A stretch of DNA of 59,540 nt from Candidatus Babelota bacterium (GCA_003963225.1 RXKB01000055.1:1-59540); one strand, 5' to 3'. Positions 10,065 through 24,265 are shown, numbered from the stretch's first letter. The notes: generated by a model from the sequence alone, not told the origin. Program-made: numbers and translations.

Positions 10065-11252
10065 ATGTATTTACTTATAAAAGTGACTCTTTTTTTCATA
10101 CTATTTGTTTCTTTAAAAGATTCATTCATAAAAAATATCTATAAAAAAATTAGCGCAAAAGCTTTTATAAAAAAATATCCAAATATGTTTGTATGGAAAC
10201 AAATGCCTATAAAAATATTTAGATACAAAATTAAAAACAATAAGCCAAATAAACAACCGAGAGCAATTTGTTATTGGGAACAATTACCAACAGATGTTTT
10301 AGAACAAATATGCTTATTTGTTCTAACTGACCAAAAAGGCGACTACTTACCAATAGATAAAGATACATTAGAAACCAAAAAACAAGATTACCAAAATCTT
10401 TTTTTGCTTAGTAAGCAATCACAAAAAGCACTTATTTTGGCAATTCATAAAGCAAAGTTATTTCCTGATATATATAAAAGTATAGGGCTTAGCAATTTTG
10501 ATATTATTTTTTTCAATAAACACTTTCCTATTTTTATGTTGCATTATTTACCTGAAAATATAGCTAAATGCTTAAAAATGCGCTATTTACCCGCAGACAC
10601 AGCCTATCTTAGAAAAGATATTGAAAGTAGCCAAAACGTGTTATTTATCCAAGCAGTAGAAATATTGAAAAAAAATATATTACCAATATGCAAAGCATTT
10701 ATTGACGGAAGTATACAACTTACATCATATTCCAGGATACATATACCAATTAACAATTTTTCACTTCAAAAAGATCTAAAGAAAAGGCATGACGTAGCAG
10801 TCGACTCAACAATTGGAGATAAAAATGCAATGTACGAAGTGTGTGTAACATCAATTTTATATGTTTTAAAGACAACATTTGTAAAATACCCATTTTCAAC
10901 ACAACATATGTTAATACAGCATTTAATTGCACTACATCAAGAGTACAGTATTGATCAAAAATATATAGACATCACGGATGCCTTAAAAACAGGCGTTTTT
11001 TACATAAGTTGCATGCAAACTATAGAAGGTGCTCAGCATCTTGAATCACTTATAAAAAATTATAAAGGCAATCCAGCAGATGAAGTATTAACCAAATGGG
11101 ACGAGGCGCAAATACAACATATACAACAAAAGTATTTTTTTACTATAGACAATTTTAAACCATGTACCATTCAACTCTATAAATACCACGGTCTTATTGA
11201 TAAGGCAATACAAATACATTCTCCTAAAAATACAATATGTTCAAGTCTATGA
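10065..11252 (+). CDS. exported F-box-like protein, copy A
   Basis: An N-terminal hydrophobic segment (about residues 3-17) is followed by a block shared with the gene at 12358 (IKKYPNMF, KQMPIKIF, YKIKNN, ICYWEQLP). The part LPTDVLEQICLFVL at about residues 75-88 looks like the start of an F-box, the Skp1-binding motif usual in eukaryotes and found in effectors of amoeba-associated bacteria. The rest is a helical region without recognisable repeats. If the F-box is real and the protein reaches a host, it could recruit host ubiquitin ligase; this is inference. It is separated from its paralogue by a HAD gene on the opposite strand. Confidence 0.6.
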   Translation: MYLLIKVTLFFILFVSLKDSFIKNIYKKISAKAFIKKYPNMFVWKQMPIKIFRYKIKNNKPNKQPRAICYWEQLPTDVLEQICLFVLTDQKGDYLPIDKDTLETKKQDYQNLFLLSKQSQKALILAIHKAKLFPDIYKSIGLSNFDIIFFNKHFPIFMLHYLPENIAKCLKMRYLPADTAYLRKDIESSQNVLFIQAVEILKKNILPICKAFIDGSIQLTSYSRIHIPINNFSLQKDLKKRHDVAVDSTIGDKNAMYEVCVTSILYVLKTTFVKYPFSTQHMLIQHLIALHQEYSIDQKYIDITDALKTGVFYISCMQTIEGAQHLESLIKNYKGNPADEVLTKWDEAQIQHIQQKYFFTIDNFKPCTIQLYKYHGLIDKAIQIHSPKNTICSSL

Positions 11253-11264
11253 AATTAAAAAGCA

Positions 11265-12143
11265 TTACTTAAAAACATTAGCTAAAGATTGATATAACTT
11301 TGCATCCACTTCTGGTGACAAAAGGTTTTCAGCTTCGAGCGCTTTAATAATAGCAACTATTTGACTACCATTTGGTACATGATAGCTCTTTTCAATGCCA
11401 TTATGCTTTGCAGCATGAACATTATATTTTTGATCATCAAAAAATAATATAGTCCCATGGTTAGGAATCTTTGTTTTAATTATTTTTTTTAATAGCTCAT
11501 AATACCTATTTTCTGGTTTTTTTTGTTCTTCTGGAGCAAAAAAAATAGTATTCCCTTCTTGTGCATTTTTTATTTGCTGCACCATGCGTTGAAATGATAC
11601 CGGCATTGCTTGATCGACTATTAATCTAGCATCTAAAAAATCTTTTGTTGGATGAGCAAGCAACACAAAAGTTGGCGCATTACCAAATATATTATTATGC
11701 CTTCTATCAATTTTTTTTTTCGTAATGGTATAGGTAAGATAATCCTTATTAGTCGCATACACAATTGTATATTTTTTTGTATGAACTAAATAATGTAACA
11801 ATAGCGCTGCGCCAGGAAGTAAATCCGTATATGCACAATGAATATCAAGCATAGCAGGTATAACCTGTTGCAATTGCCTTCCCTTTTTGCCATATAACCC
11901 ATAACAGACAAGTGACAACCCTGCGCCACTTGGTGCTAATTCAGGCCTATTGTTAACTGTCAGTTTAAATCTAAAAATGCCATATTTATCTTTTGCTTGC
12001 TGAGTATACAATGCCCAAAGACCAGGAAGCTGAAACGGAAATGCTTGGCCAAAAATTAAAGCGTTACGCTGCCAAATAGTACAACTATCTATAATTGTAT
12101 TATCTAAATCAAAACATATCACTGGCATTTTGTTTATTGACAA
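11265..12143 (-). CDS. HAD-superfamily hydrolase
   Basis: This is a haloacid-dehalogenase-fold phosphatase-like protein. Motif I is CFDLDNT, with the nucleophile Asp and the +2 Asp close to the N-terminus. Motif II is VYATNKD, with Thr. A Lys occurs near 200, and motif IV is LFFDDQKYN. I chose TTG at 12143 because AAAAAAAGGAG ends seven bases upstream; an in-frame ATG at 12128 is the alternative, and a longer reading to 12176 has no ribosome-binding site. The length is 292 residues. There is no signal peptide, so it acts in the cytoplasm. The substrate is unknown. It sits between two F-box-like genes on the other strand and converges with the first, leaving only 12 bases between stops. Confidence 0.78.
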   Translation of the reverse strand: MSINKMPVICFDLDNTIIDSCTIWQRNALIFGQAFPFQLPGLWALYTQQAKDKYGIFRFKLTVNNRPELAPSGAGLSLVCYGLYGKKGRQLQQVIPAMLDIHCAYTDLLPGAALLLHYLVHTKKYTIVYATNKDYLTYTITKKKIDRRHNNIFGNAPTFVLLAHPTKDFLDARLIVDQAMPVSFQRMVQQIKNAQEGNTIFFAPEEQKKPENRYYELLKKIIKTKIPNHGTILFFDDQKYNVHAAKHNGIEKSYHVPNGSQIVAIIKALEAENLLSPEVDAKLYQSLANVFK

Positions 12144-12304
12144 ACGGTTTTCTCCTTTTTTTAACAACACTAACATTAAGCATTGACATACAATAAAAAT
12201 AATACATTTATAATTTTGTAATTTTTGTATTTTAATAATATACTAATATAGTATTAAATTGGTACCTTTTTGTTTATATATTGTCAAACACATATATATT
12301 TATT

Positions 12305-12331
12305 CTATTTTAATATATGATATTAAAATAG
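12305..12331. promoter_or_regulatory. perfect palindrome upstream of F-box-like copy B
   Basis: CTATTTTAATAT and ATATTAAAATAG form a perfect 12-bp inverted repeat with a three-base centre, ending 26 bases before the ATG at 12358. It lies in the divergent intergenic space with the HAD gene, where an operator could sit. The AT-rich composition raises the chance of coincidence. Confidence 0.3.
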
Positions 12332-12357
12332 TAGTTTAAAAGTCAAAAATAGCATTA

Positions 12358-13698
12358 ATGTATATACTTATAATCAGTATTCTTTTGGTCATACTATCTC
12401 TTGCTCAAGAAAATAAGCTCATAAAAAATATCTATGAAAAAATATCCCCAAAAGCTTTTATAAAACAATATCCAACTATTTTTATACCTAAACAAATGCC
12501 TATAACAATATTTGGATATAAAATTAAAAATAATATAGCAAATGAACAACCAAAAGAAATTTGCTATTGGGAACAATTACAAACAGATGTATTAGAAAGA
12601 ATATATTTTTTTGTAATATATAATAAAATATTTCCTTTTAAAACAATTACTCAAAAAAGACTTGCCAGCGTTATAAAACAATACCAAACTATTATGTTGG
12701 TAAATAAACAAGCCACAAAACTATTACATTTAAAAAAAATAATATTATATTTGCAAGAGGGTAACGTATTGCCTCCGCTTTACCTTGAAGAAAGATTTAA
12801 AGATTATTACACGACTAACAATATAGCTAAGTATTTAATGATATGTCTTCTTTTAAAACCAGAATCAACATATCTAAACACGTGTCTTGAAAATGCAAAA
12901 CCTCCCTTTGTCGAGCTAATAGAAATATTCAAAAAACAAATAGGTATATGCAAACACCTATTTGATAACAAAATAAAGTTTAATGAGTTTTTAATGACAA
13001 TGATACCTCTAAATAATTATTCAATTGAAGAGGATATAATTCAATACGAGAATGAACACCTTGAAACACCCTTAAATCCAGAAAAAGCAATCCCCCCATT
13101 ATGTTTACAATTATTTTTTCGCATACTAAAAAAAAGTGATTTTACAAAATATTGTTATTTTAAAAAAAATATGCTACTTACAAGCATTATTCATTTGAAA
13201 AAAAAATATGACAATAAATTATATTATTTTATTGTCGATCCTCTAACAGAATGTATATTATACACAAAATCTATATATAAAGTCGCTGATGTGCCATGCT
13301 TAATATTAATTTTTAACAAAACATTAATTTTTGACAAAGACATCAATATACCAGTCCATAGTACTTATACATATTGTTTTATAATTGATTATATAAAAAA
13401 ATACCAAAATCAGCCCATATCACCTATGCAGGATATTACACCAAATGTACATAGTATGACGAAAAATAGTAACAAAAATAAGCAAAATGTTAAAGTAACT
13501 GATTATTACATTTTAGTAACACCTACCATAAAACTAAAAAGATATATGGGAGGCCAAATTCAAAAAAATTTACCAAATATTATTACTGATAATAATCAAA
13601 TTAGTAATAAAATTATAATTGATTTTATACAAAAAAATAGTGCAGCCTATGATCTAAAACAATATACAAGGCCTTTCCAACTAGTTATACAAAATTAA
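12358..13698 (+). CDS. exported F-box-like protein, copy B
   Basis: This is a paralogue of the gene at 10065. The first about 85 residues match it closely (IKQYPTIF, KQMPITIF, YKIKNN, ICYWEQLQ) and include the F-box-like TDVLERIYFFVI. The remaining 360 residues are diverged, helical and rich in Lys and Asn. The N-terminus is a hydrophobic signal-like segment. The upstream bases, including TAATGTATATACTTATAA, also resemble those of copy A, so the duplication included the start region. Function is unknown; an F-box-like effector role is inferred. Confidence 0.6.
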   Translation: MYILIISILLVILSLAQENKLIKNIYEKISPKAFIKQYPTIFIPKQMPITIFGYKIKNNIANEQPKEICYWEQLQTDVLERIYFFVIYNKIFPFKTITQKRLASVIKQYQTIMLVNKQATKLLHLKKIILYLQEGNVLPPLYLEERFKDYYTTNNIAKYLMICLLLKPESTYLNTCLENAKPPFVELIEIFKKQIGICKHLFDNKIKFNEFLMTMIPLNNYSIEEDIIQYENEHLETPLNPEKAIPPLCLQLFFRILKKSDFTKYCYFKKNMLLTSIIHLKKKYDNKLYYFIVDPLTECILYTKSIYKVADVPCLILIFNKTLIFDKDINIPVHSTYTYCFIIDYIKKYQNQPISPMQDITPNVHSMTKNSNKNKQNVKVTDYYILVTPTIKLKRYMGGQIQKNLPNIITDNNQISNKIIIDFIQKNSAAYDLKQYTRPFQLVIQN

Positions 13699-13899
13699 TG
13701 AAACACATTTTGCACTACTAAACTAACAGCTTAGTATATACAAGTTTTTTTGTTTATTGTTATCATTGATAATATAATACCTAAGTATTAATTGTATACA
13801 AAACCGTATGTTAAACATATATTGAAATGCTATTTTAAAAAAATATAAAACATCTATGCTTTTTAATATACTGATTATTTTACTAAAAAAAGGATTGCG

Positions 13900-14415
13900 A
13901 TGAACAAAATAAACAGTTACTTGTTACTATTAATTATATTGTTTTTTACAGATATATACCCTATGGAAAACTCATTATTAAGCAGATTTATTTTTAATAG
14001 GGCAGTAAATATTACTGACCACTCTGAAACAGACAAAGGTTTTGTTGGATGCACTATTCAATATAATTCCCTTACATCACCAAAAATTATTATAGAAAAG
14101 AGTATGCTAATCGGATGTGAAGTTATGCCACAAGAAGGAGTAGTAAACAATATAGTTAACAAGACGCTGTTTTTAGTAAATAATTATTCTTTAGATACAA
14201 ATAATTATTCGTCAAGAGAATTGAAAAACGTTATTGGTTTTTGGGTTAAAGTACGAGAAGGCGTAAAGCTTCAAGATTGTTGTATTATAGGTCTTGAAGC
14301 AGACAGATTGCCATCGCAAGAAGATTATAACTTTATTGTAAGCAAAAACCAGGTAAAATATGCTGGTGGAGTTTTTGTATGCTTTGTGAGCGGATTGTTA
14401 TACCTATTAAAATAG
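13900..14415 (+). CDS. small exported membrane protein, unknown
   Basis: I do not recognise this protein. It has 171 residues with a signal peptide (about residues 5-20, ending near YPME) and a C-terminal hydrophobic segment (GGVFVCFVSGLLYLL) that could anchor it. The middle part is beta-rich and contains two similar-looking pieces (VGCTIQYN / IGCEVMPQ / QDCCIIGLE), each with Cys. AAAAGG precedes the ATG. It is convergent with the next gene. Confidence 0.55.
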   Translation: MNKINSYLLLLIILFFTDIYPMENSLLSRFIFNRAVNITDHSETDKGFVGCTIQYNSLTSPKIIIEKSMLIGCEVMPQEGVVNNIVNKTLFLVNNYSLDTNNYSSRELKNVIGFWVKVREGVKLQDCCIIGLEADRLPSQEDYNFIVSKNQVKYAGGVFVCFVSGLLYLLK

Positions 14416-14440
14416 ATCAAAGATATAAACACCTCTGTCA

Positions 14441-16135
14441 TTAAACCACCACAATTTCTGGCAATCCTTTTGCTTTAATAATGTGCCATATTTTTTGTAT
14501 ATCTTGTTTTGTTTGTGCCTGAACTTTGCTATCTGGCAAAAAAGTTGCGCTTAATACCAACGTAAAAAATATGGTTGCTGTATATATATAATCGTATATT
14601 AAATACTCTTTGTAGAAAGCAAGAGATATGAAATAATACAAATACTCTAAACTTGAAAACAAATAAGCACTGTATAAAACAAATCTAAATTTTGGAAGCA
14701 CCTCTGGAGCAAAAAAATCAATAACAAAAAAAACCTTAGCTATATAGTGCCTTTCCAAAAACTGATTAAATATATCAAATAAGTTTCCATGGTCTAATAT
14801 AATACAAAACGAAGGAATAATTAAACCAAATCCCATAACCAACATTAAATGATGGATCAACATAAACATACTTATACGCTTGAAAATATTATTCTTGATT
14901 ATAATTTTCTTAATAGCATCTAATTTTTTCACCACGGTGTTTTTTTGTATACTATTAAAATATGGCTGCTTTTGCAAATCATTATAACCTTGTTCATCTA
15001 TAATTAACCGCAAGAGGTAGGATGAAATTATTTTTTGGACGATTAGGTTTTCTTTTTTATAACGAACAAAAAAATCATTCTTATTAAAATATATAAAAGG
15101 ACCAAATTTTTTATTATCATTTTCTGTTATTTGCATACCAATACAAGAAACAGTCACAAGGTTAGGAAAGCTTGAGCGTATGTCAGCTAAAGTAATATTA
15201 TTTCCCATTGCATAATTTAAATTAACATTTCTTACTCTATCAAAAAACTTTTTACCCAAAATTTCTTCTGGGAAAATAGTATAAGATAGATCTGCTTTTT
15301 GATCTTCTTTAAAAACAACAGACCTCAAATACTTTTGTATACAACGATCATTAATTTCAATATGCGGATAAGGTGATGACGGCAAACTGTTGTTCGATTT
15401 TAATTTTTTATTTTTAAAATAAACTGTTGTAAACCAACCATTAAAAAGTGCCACTACTGATTTTTTTTCCGTAGGTATTTTATTTAGAGCCTCACTAAGC
15501 TCAGTGATGCAATATTTCCATTCTAGCGCGCCTTGAATGTCGATATTTTTGAGGCCAGATGCGTTGCATGCTTTTACGCAATTAGATGCAAATATAGTAA
15601 ATGTTTTTAATAAAATAAACTGTTGTGTTTGTTCTTCAGTCTTAATTTTGCTTTGAAATAGATAAAAGGATAAAATAGTTTTTTTAAATCCTCCAACTAG
15701 ATTTTTTAACTCATTATTATGTGCAATATATTTTTTTAAAAGAGCATATGCGCAAGCACATTTAACATAATGATCAAGCTGTAAATAGTCATACCATCTA
15801 TAACTATTTTTTAAAATTTCAATTGATTGCTTGTTAAAATAAACATTCAAATCTTCTTTTGGCATGCTAAACGGCTTTGTCATAGAATTAAAAACAGCTT
15901 CATCTAATAATATTCTACTATCAGTACTAACATATATTGACTGATTGGGTACTATATTTTTTTCTGACTCATCTACGGCAGCAGAAAAATATAATATATC
16001 TTTTAGTAGATTTGCATGAGCTGACAAATGAACAGGTAATTCGCAACTAATTGTTATTCCATCAGAAATCCAGCAACAGGAAGAAAGCTTTTCTTGTTCC
16101 ATACAGCCTATTATTTGTATTGTCAATAAAATCAT
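14441..16135 (-). CDS. membrane protein with LRR-like segment, copy A
   Basis: This protein of about 564 residues has an N-terminal signal-like segment, a long soluble region and about four membrane segments in the last 190 residues (for example LMLVMGFGLIIPSFCIIL and YIYTATIFFTLVLSATFL). The soluble part has one LRR-like unit, VNLNYAMGNNITLADI then FPNLVTVSC. It matches in position and wording the unit in the protein at 24258 (IRRVFPNLQTISV), so the two are diverged paralogues. The N-terminal 130 residues weakly recall Skp1/BTB folds; that is speculative. ATG 16135 is my start; a GTG at 16153 preceded by AAGG is equally possible. Confidence 0.55.
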   Translation of the reverse strand: MILLTIQIIGCMEQEKLSSCCWISDGITISCELPVHLSAHANLLKDILYFSAAVDESEKNIVPNQSIYVSTDSRILLDEAVFNSMTKPFSMPKEDLNVYFNKQSIEILKNSYRWYDYLQLDHYVKCACAYALLKKYIAHNNELKNLVGGFKKTILSFYLFQSKIKTEEQTQQFILLKTFTIFASNCVKACNASGLKNIDIQGALEWKYCITELSEALNKIPTEKKSVVALFNGWFTTVYFKNKKLKSNNSLPSSPYPHIEINDRCIQKYLRSVVFKEDQKADLSYTIFPEEILGKKFFDRVRNVNLNYAMGNNITLADIRSSFPNLVTVSCIGMQITENDNKKFGPFIYFNKNDFFVRYKKENLIVQKIISSYLLRLIIDEQGYNDLQKQPYFNSIQKNTVVKKLDAIKKIIIKNNIFKRISMFMLIHHLMLVMGFGLIIPSFCIILDHGNLFDIFNQFLERHYIAKVFFVIDFFAPEVLPKFRFVLYSAYLFSSLEYLYYFISLAFYKEYLIYDYIYTATIFFTLVLSATFLPDSKVQAQTKQDIQKIWHIIKAKGLPEIVVV

Positions 16136-16153
16136 GTACAAAAATAAGCACAC

Positions 16154-17182
16154 GGCCTAACCTTATTTATATATTCATTATCAAACTAGCGATATAATAA
16201 TATACTATTTTTTGATTTATCAAAAAATTATCTGGTCAGAATATTGCAATACTATTGATTATTAGCTTGATAATACACTACTAGGCTCTGTGAACGAAAT
16301 TTGAAAAAAAGCTAAAAAAAAATAAGCTTCTTTCGAATGAATAAACAAAAAACAAAAAAAGTAAGCAATAATGCATTATTTGATTAAGTATACAGAATTT
16401 GAAAAAATTTTGAAATTTTTAGAAGAAATAAAGGCTTTGATAAAAAACATTTTTCTCAAAAATGCATCCAACCTACCTGCTCGAGGCTATATATTACCAA
16501 CCATGTTGAAAATAATAAATACGAGATGTAACACAATCTATAATTTGTTTGAGTGCAGAAACAATGTATTGTGAAAGATCTTTAATGTTAAAGAACATTA
16601 TATCATCATGCGTATTTGGTTTTTTATTAATAAAACAATCTATTAAACCTAGATAAGCTTTAAAACATAAGATTATTGATACTGTTTCTGTGTCCTTACA
16701 ATGCAAAGTATGAACTAAATTAAATGAATCCGCTGCTACATTAATTCCTATTCAGCGAATATGCATAAACCGACACATCATATTAAACATTATAAAACGT
16801 ATATACGCTTATACAAAAAGTAAAAATATAATTTTTTTTATTCATTGGCAAAAAATAATCAAAGCACAAACATCTCAACAAACATATTTAATAAAAAAAA
16901 TTTTTGGAACAAACAAGTGCAGATATTTCTGAATAAAGCTATAGATATAACAATATTTATCATTTTTTGATCAATATTATCCATGACTAATAAGCTTTTT
17001 GATATGATTTTTTAACATTTTAAGGTTACGATAAATATACATCAAAAATAGAGCGTAAAATCGCATAAATCAAAAAATATTGCTTACAAATTTTTTTGAA
17101 AATCAATATACGGCTAAGCCTGAACTAAGCTATATTTATTTTATGTATACTCAAAAAGTTATTATTGGATTATTTATAACAC
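16154..17182. other. intergenic stretch with decayed coding DNA
   Basis: About 1 kb has no intact gene. A start-like ATG at 16339 (MNKQKTKKVSNNALFD) is stopped at once, and an adjoining frame from 16371 gives 67 residues ending at 16574. Neither is supported by a ribosome-binding site. Because a repeat found again near 51.8 kb lies just upstream, the block could be a rotted insertion sequence, but no transposase motif can be read. From about 16750 the sequence is plain AT-rich DNA. Confidence 0.4.
16280..16314 (+). repeat. dispersed 35-bp repeat, copy 1
   Basis: The sequence ACTAGGCTCTGTGAACGAAA continues with TTTGAAAAAAAGCTA. It matches 51787-51821 at 30 of 35 positions, same orientation. 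The GC-containing GGCTCT start stands out from the AT-rich surroundings and could be an insertion-sequence end. Confidence 0.5.
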
Positions 17183-17217
17183 AAAAAAGGCTTAGTCATT
17201 TTGACTAAGCCTTTTTA
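17183..17217 (-). terminator. rrn operon terminator
   Basis: A perfect 10-bp stem (GGCTTAGTCA / TGACTAAGCC) with a three-base loop is followed on the minus strand by six U. It lies directly after the 5S gene, and its flanking A run on the other side completes the usual A-stem-U layout. Confidence 0.92.
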
Positions 17218-17224
17218 ACTTAAA

Positions 17225-17339
17225 CCTGGCAGTACCTATTTTTCCAGGCCGTCTCCAGCCAAGTATTTTCGGCGCTGTGAACTTAACTGCCGTATTCGGA
17301 ATGAGAACGGGTGTGTCCTCACAGCTATACCCACCAGGA
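17225..17339 (-). rRNA. rrf: 5S ribosomal RNA
   Basis: On the minus strand the sequence opens CCTGGTGGGTATAGCTGTGA, contains the typical CACACCCGTTCTCATTCCGA and CGCCGAAAATACTTGG, and ends in a segment complementary to the start (GTACTGCCAGG). The length of about 115 is normal. It is the last gene of the rrn operon, about 160 bases after 23S. Confidence 0.95.
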
Positions 17340-17500
17340 AATTTTTATTTTAGAAACTAAAAATTATTTTATAAATTATTAGCTTCTAAAAAACCTACTG
17401 GTTTAATTTTTTTAACGTATTTCAATTTATCGTGATCAGAAATATTTGTAGAATAAAAACTTTGCTTGTAAACCGTTTTAAAATTTTTTAAATAGTAAAA

Positions 17501-20528
<3,028 letters not shown>

Positions 20529-20575
20529 ATTTATGAAAATTATTCGGCTACCAAGCGTTAAGTATTTTCTACAAA

Positions 20576-20587
20576 TATTTCAAAGAT
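20576..20587 (-). promoter_or_regulatory. boxA-like antitermination element before 23S
   Basis: ATCTTTGAAATA on the minus strand is identical to the element in the 16S leader. It lies about 50 bases before the 23S 5' end, where boxA elements for Nus-dependent antitermination are expected. Confidence 0.5.
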
Positions 20588-20623
20588 CACAAACTTTTTA
20601 ACACAAAAAATGACAAAGCAATA

Positions 20624-20699
20624 TGGTGGAGGCGAGCGGATTCGAACCGCTGACCTTCCGCGTGCAAAACGGACGCTCTACCAACTGAGCTACGCCCCC
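20624..20699 (-). tRNA. tRNA-Ala (UGC)
   Basis: A 76-nt cloverleaf on the minus strand starts GGGGGCGTAGCTCAGTTGG, has anticodon TGC in CGTTTTGCACG and T-arm GGTTCGAATCC, and ends in an encoded CCA. It lies in the 16S-23S spacer in the classic Ile-Ala order. Confidence 0.97.
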
Positions 20700-20761
20700 A
20701 AAATTTTTATAAAATTAAGGGTCAACGAAAAATAAGAATCGAACATAGACAAACCATAAAA

Positions 20762-20837
20762 TGGTGGGCCTAAGTCGAATCGAACGACTGGCCTCCCCGT
20801 TATCAGCGGGGTGCTCTAACCACTGAGCTATAGGCCC
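20762..20837 (-). tRNA. tRNA-Ile (GAU)
   Basis: A 76-nt cloverleaf on the minus strand starts GGGCCTATAGCTCAGTGG, has anticodon GAT in GCTGATAACG and T-arm CGTTCGATTCG, and ends in an encoded CCA. It lies between 16S and tRNA-Ala. Confidence 0.97.
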
Positions 20838-20929
20838 GTTTTTCTAACCGCTTATTATATGCGGCACCTGCATGCAGCGCAAAAACAACACCACACCTAG
20901 AGAGCCTAAGCTCTCTTATATCTCCCTCG

Positions 20930-22470
<1,541 letters not shown>

Positions 22471-22527
22471 ACAGAATTTAAAAAGGTCGTTTTTACTGCT
22501 AACATGCAGATGTGCCAAATTTTTGTG

Positions 22528-22539
22528 TATTTCAAAGAT
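22528..22539 (-). promoter_or_regulatory. boxA-like antitermination element in the 16S leader
   Basis: ATCTTTGAAATA on the minus strand lies between the rrn promoter and 16S and is repeated exactly before 23S. Its duplication at the two places where boxA is expected is the main argument. Confidence 0.55.
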
Positions 22540-22589
22540 TTAAATTTTTTTGTTTTTTTCTTTAGCTGTTTAACTCAAAGACACTGTAT

Positions 22590-22617
22590 ATTATACAGTT
22601 GGATATTATCGTGTCAA
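22590..22617 (-). promoter_or_regulatory. rrn promoter, consensus sigma-70 type
   Basis: The minus strand carries TTGACA (22612-22617), a 16-base spacer and TATAAT (22590-22595): both hexamers are perfect. Transcription would start near 22583, leaving a leader of about 113 bases. The rest of the gap, 22618-22985, is AT-rich with no gene; it must also hold the prfB promoter. Confidence 0.9.
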
Positions 22618-22985
22618 TACTTTTTTATGTTTTTTTTAAAATTTTTTTAAATTTCTAAAAATTTTTTTGGGAATAAGCTCTAGATCGTGATTTTTAGAAA
22701 AAAATTTTTTTTATATTTTTTTGCATATGCCATCATTTTTGGACAATTTAGCTTTGCAAACAAAAAAATGTATAAAAAAGTAATGTAGTGGTTTTATCTT
22801 TATTTAACAAAACTCTTTATTTAGGATATGACATAGCCCAAACAAAAACAAAACACCCCTTTCTTTGATTCCATCTATTTTTAATATTTCTATAAAAAAA
22901 CGTTTTTTGTATAAATCTATTATTTACAGTACCTTTTAATAGAAACCTTTACTTTGCTACATACTTAATACGAAAGTTGATATAT

Positions 22986-24068
22986 ATGATATTAGACGAA
23001 ATAGTAGAACAACTTAAAACAATAGAAGCAGACCTTACTATTATTAAAGAATTTTACAAAAACTGCCGCATCGAAGAAAAATTTCAAGAATTATCCACTA
23101 TTACCAATAAAGAAGAGTTCTGGCAAAATCCAGATCAAGGCAAAATACTAAAAGAATATACTCAGGTAAAAAATCTTCATAACGAGTACTGCAACCTGTT
23201 AACTTCTGCCAACGACATTAAAGAACTAGCCTCTCTTTTTTCTACCAACGAAGCCGAACTACAAAATGTAGCCATAGAAACTCGTATTACTAAAGGTCGA
23301 ACAAAAAAATTTAAGCTGTCACTGCTTCTGCATGAACCGCACGATGAGCATAACTGCTTTTTAAACATAAATGCAGGCGCTGGCGGTACTGAAGCGCAAG
23401 ACTGGGCATCTATGCTTTTGCGGATGTATCTTAGATTTTGCGAAAGAGAAGGATTCAATGTCAGCATGATCGATTATCAAGACGGTGAAGGAGCTGGCAT
23501 TAAAAACGCCACTTTATTTATAAAAGGAAAAAATGCGTATGGGCTTTTAAAAAATGAACACGGCATCCATCGACTTGTAAGAATTTCACCATTTGATGCA
23601 AATAAACGAAGACACACTTCTTTTGCAGGAGTCATGATAACACCAGAAATAGAAGAAATTAACTTTCAAATCGACCCAAAAGACCTACGTATTGACACTT
23701 ACCGAGCAAGCGGAGCAGGGGGCCAACACGTTAATAAAACAGAATCTGCCGTTCGTATAACGCACCTACCAACTAATATTGTAGTACAATGTCAGGTTGA
23801 GCGATCTCAAATACAAAATCGTGAAACAGCAATGAAAATGCTTAAATCAAAGCTTGCTCAAAAATATCAAGAAGAACAAGATGCAAAAATACTAGGCAAA
23901 ATTGAAAAGAAAAAAATAGAATGGGGCTCACAAATACGATCTTATATATTGCATCCGTATAAAATGGTCAAAGATCATCGCACTGATTATGAATCTATGC
24001 AACCAGAATTAGTGCTGGATGGCAATATTATGGACTTTATTGAACAAAACTTAGTACACAACATATAA
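22986..24068 (+). CDS. prfB: peptide chain release factor 2
   Basis: RF2 ends translation at UGA and UAA. The domain order is complete: a helical domain 1, then GAGGTEAQDWASMLLRMYL, the stop-recognition motif SPF in ISPFDANKRRHTSF (the RF2 form, not PxT), and the catalytic GGQ in SGAGGQHVNKTESAV. It has 360 residues. I chose ATG 22986 over TTG 22977. Unusually, one uninterrupted frame encodes the whole protein, so the autoregulatory +1 frameshift found in most bacterial prfB genes is absent. A working RF2 also shows that TGA is a stop codon here. Confidence 0.95.
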   Translation: MILDEIVEQLKTIEADLTIIKEFYKNCRIEEKFQELSTITNKEEFWQNPDQGKILKEYTQVKNLHNEYCNLLTSANDIKELASLFSTNEAELQNVAIETRITKGRTKKFKLSLLLHEPHDEHNCFLNINAGAGGTEAQDWASMLLRMYLRFCEREGFNVSMIDYQDGEGAGIKNATLFIKGKNAYGLLKNEHGIHRLVRISPFDANKRRHTSFAGVMITPEIEEINFQIDPKDLRIDTYRASGAGGQHVNKTESAVRITHLPTNIVVQCQVERSQIQNRETAMKMLKSKLAQKYQEEQDAKILGKIEKKKIEWGSQIRSYILHPYKMVKDHRTDYESMQPELVLDGNIMDFIEQNLVHNI

Positions 24069-24142
24069 GTCCAAAAATAAGACCTTGCTATAATTTTTTA
24101 ATATTATATAACAACATATTGATTAAGAACGAAATTCATACA

Positions 24143-24265
24143 ATGAAAAACATATATTTTTTAGTTAAGTTATTAACTATTACATCAATCAGCATGCATT
24201 CTATGCCTTATCAAAACATATCTGAATTGAAACAATCGTTTAAAATAAATATTAAATATGCATAA
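24143..24265 (+). CDS. small signal-peptide-like ORF
   Basis: It encodes 40 residues, MKNIYFLVKLLTITSISMHS and 20 more, with a clear N-terminal hydrophobic stretch. Its stop overlaps the start of the next gene by eight bases. It could be a leader that couples translation or the worn-down front of a duplicated gene. No strong ribosome-binding site is visible. Confidence 0.3.
   Translation: MKNIYFLVKLLTITSISMHSMPYQNISELKQSFKINIKYA

Noticed and set aside
16371..16574. 67-codon frame as a gene
   Set aside because: No ribosome-binding site, low complexity and surrounding decay; kept only as part of the intergenic description.
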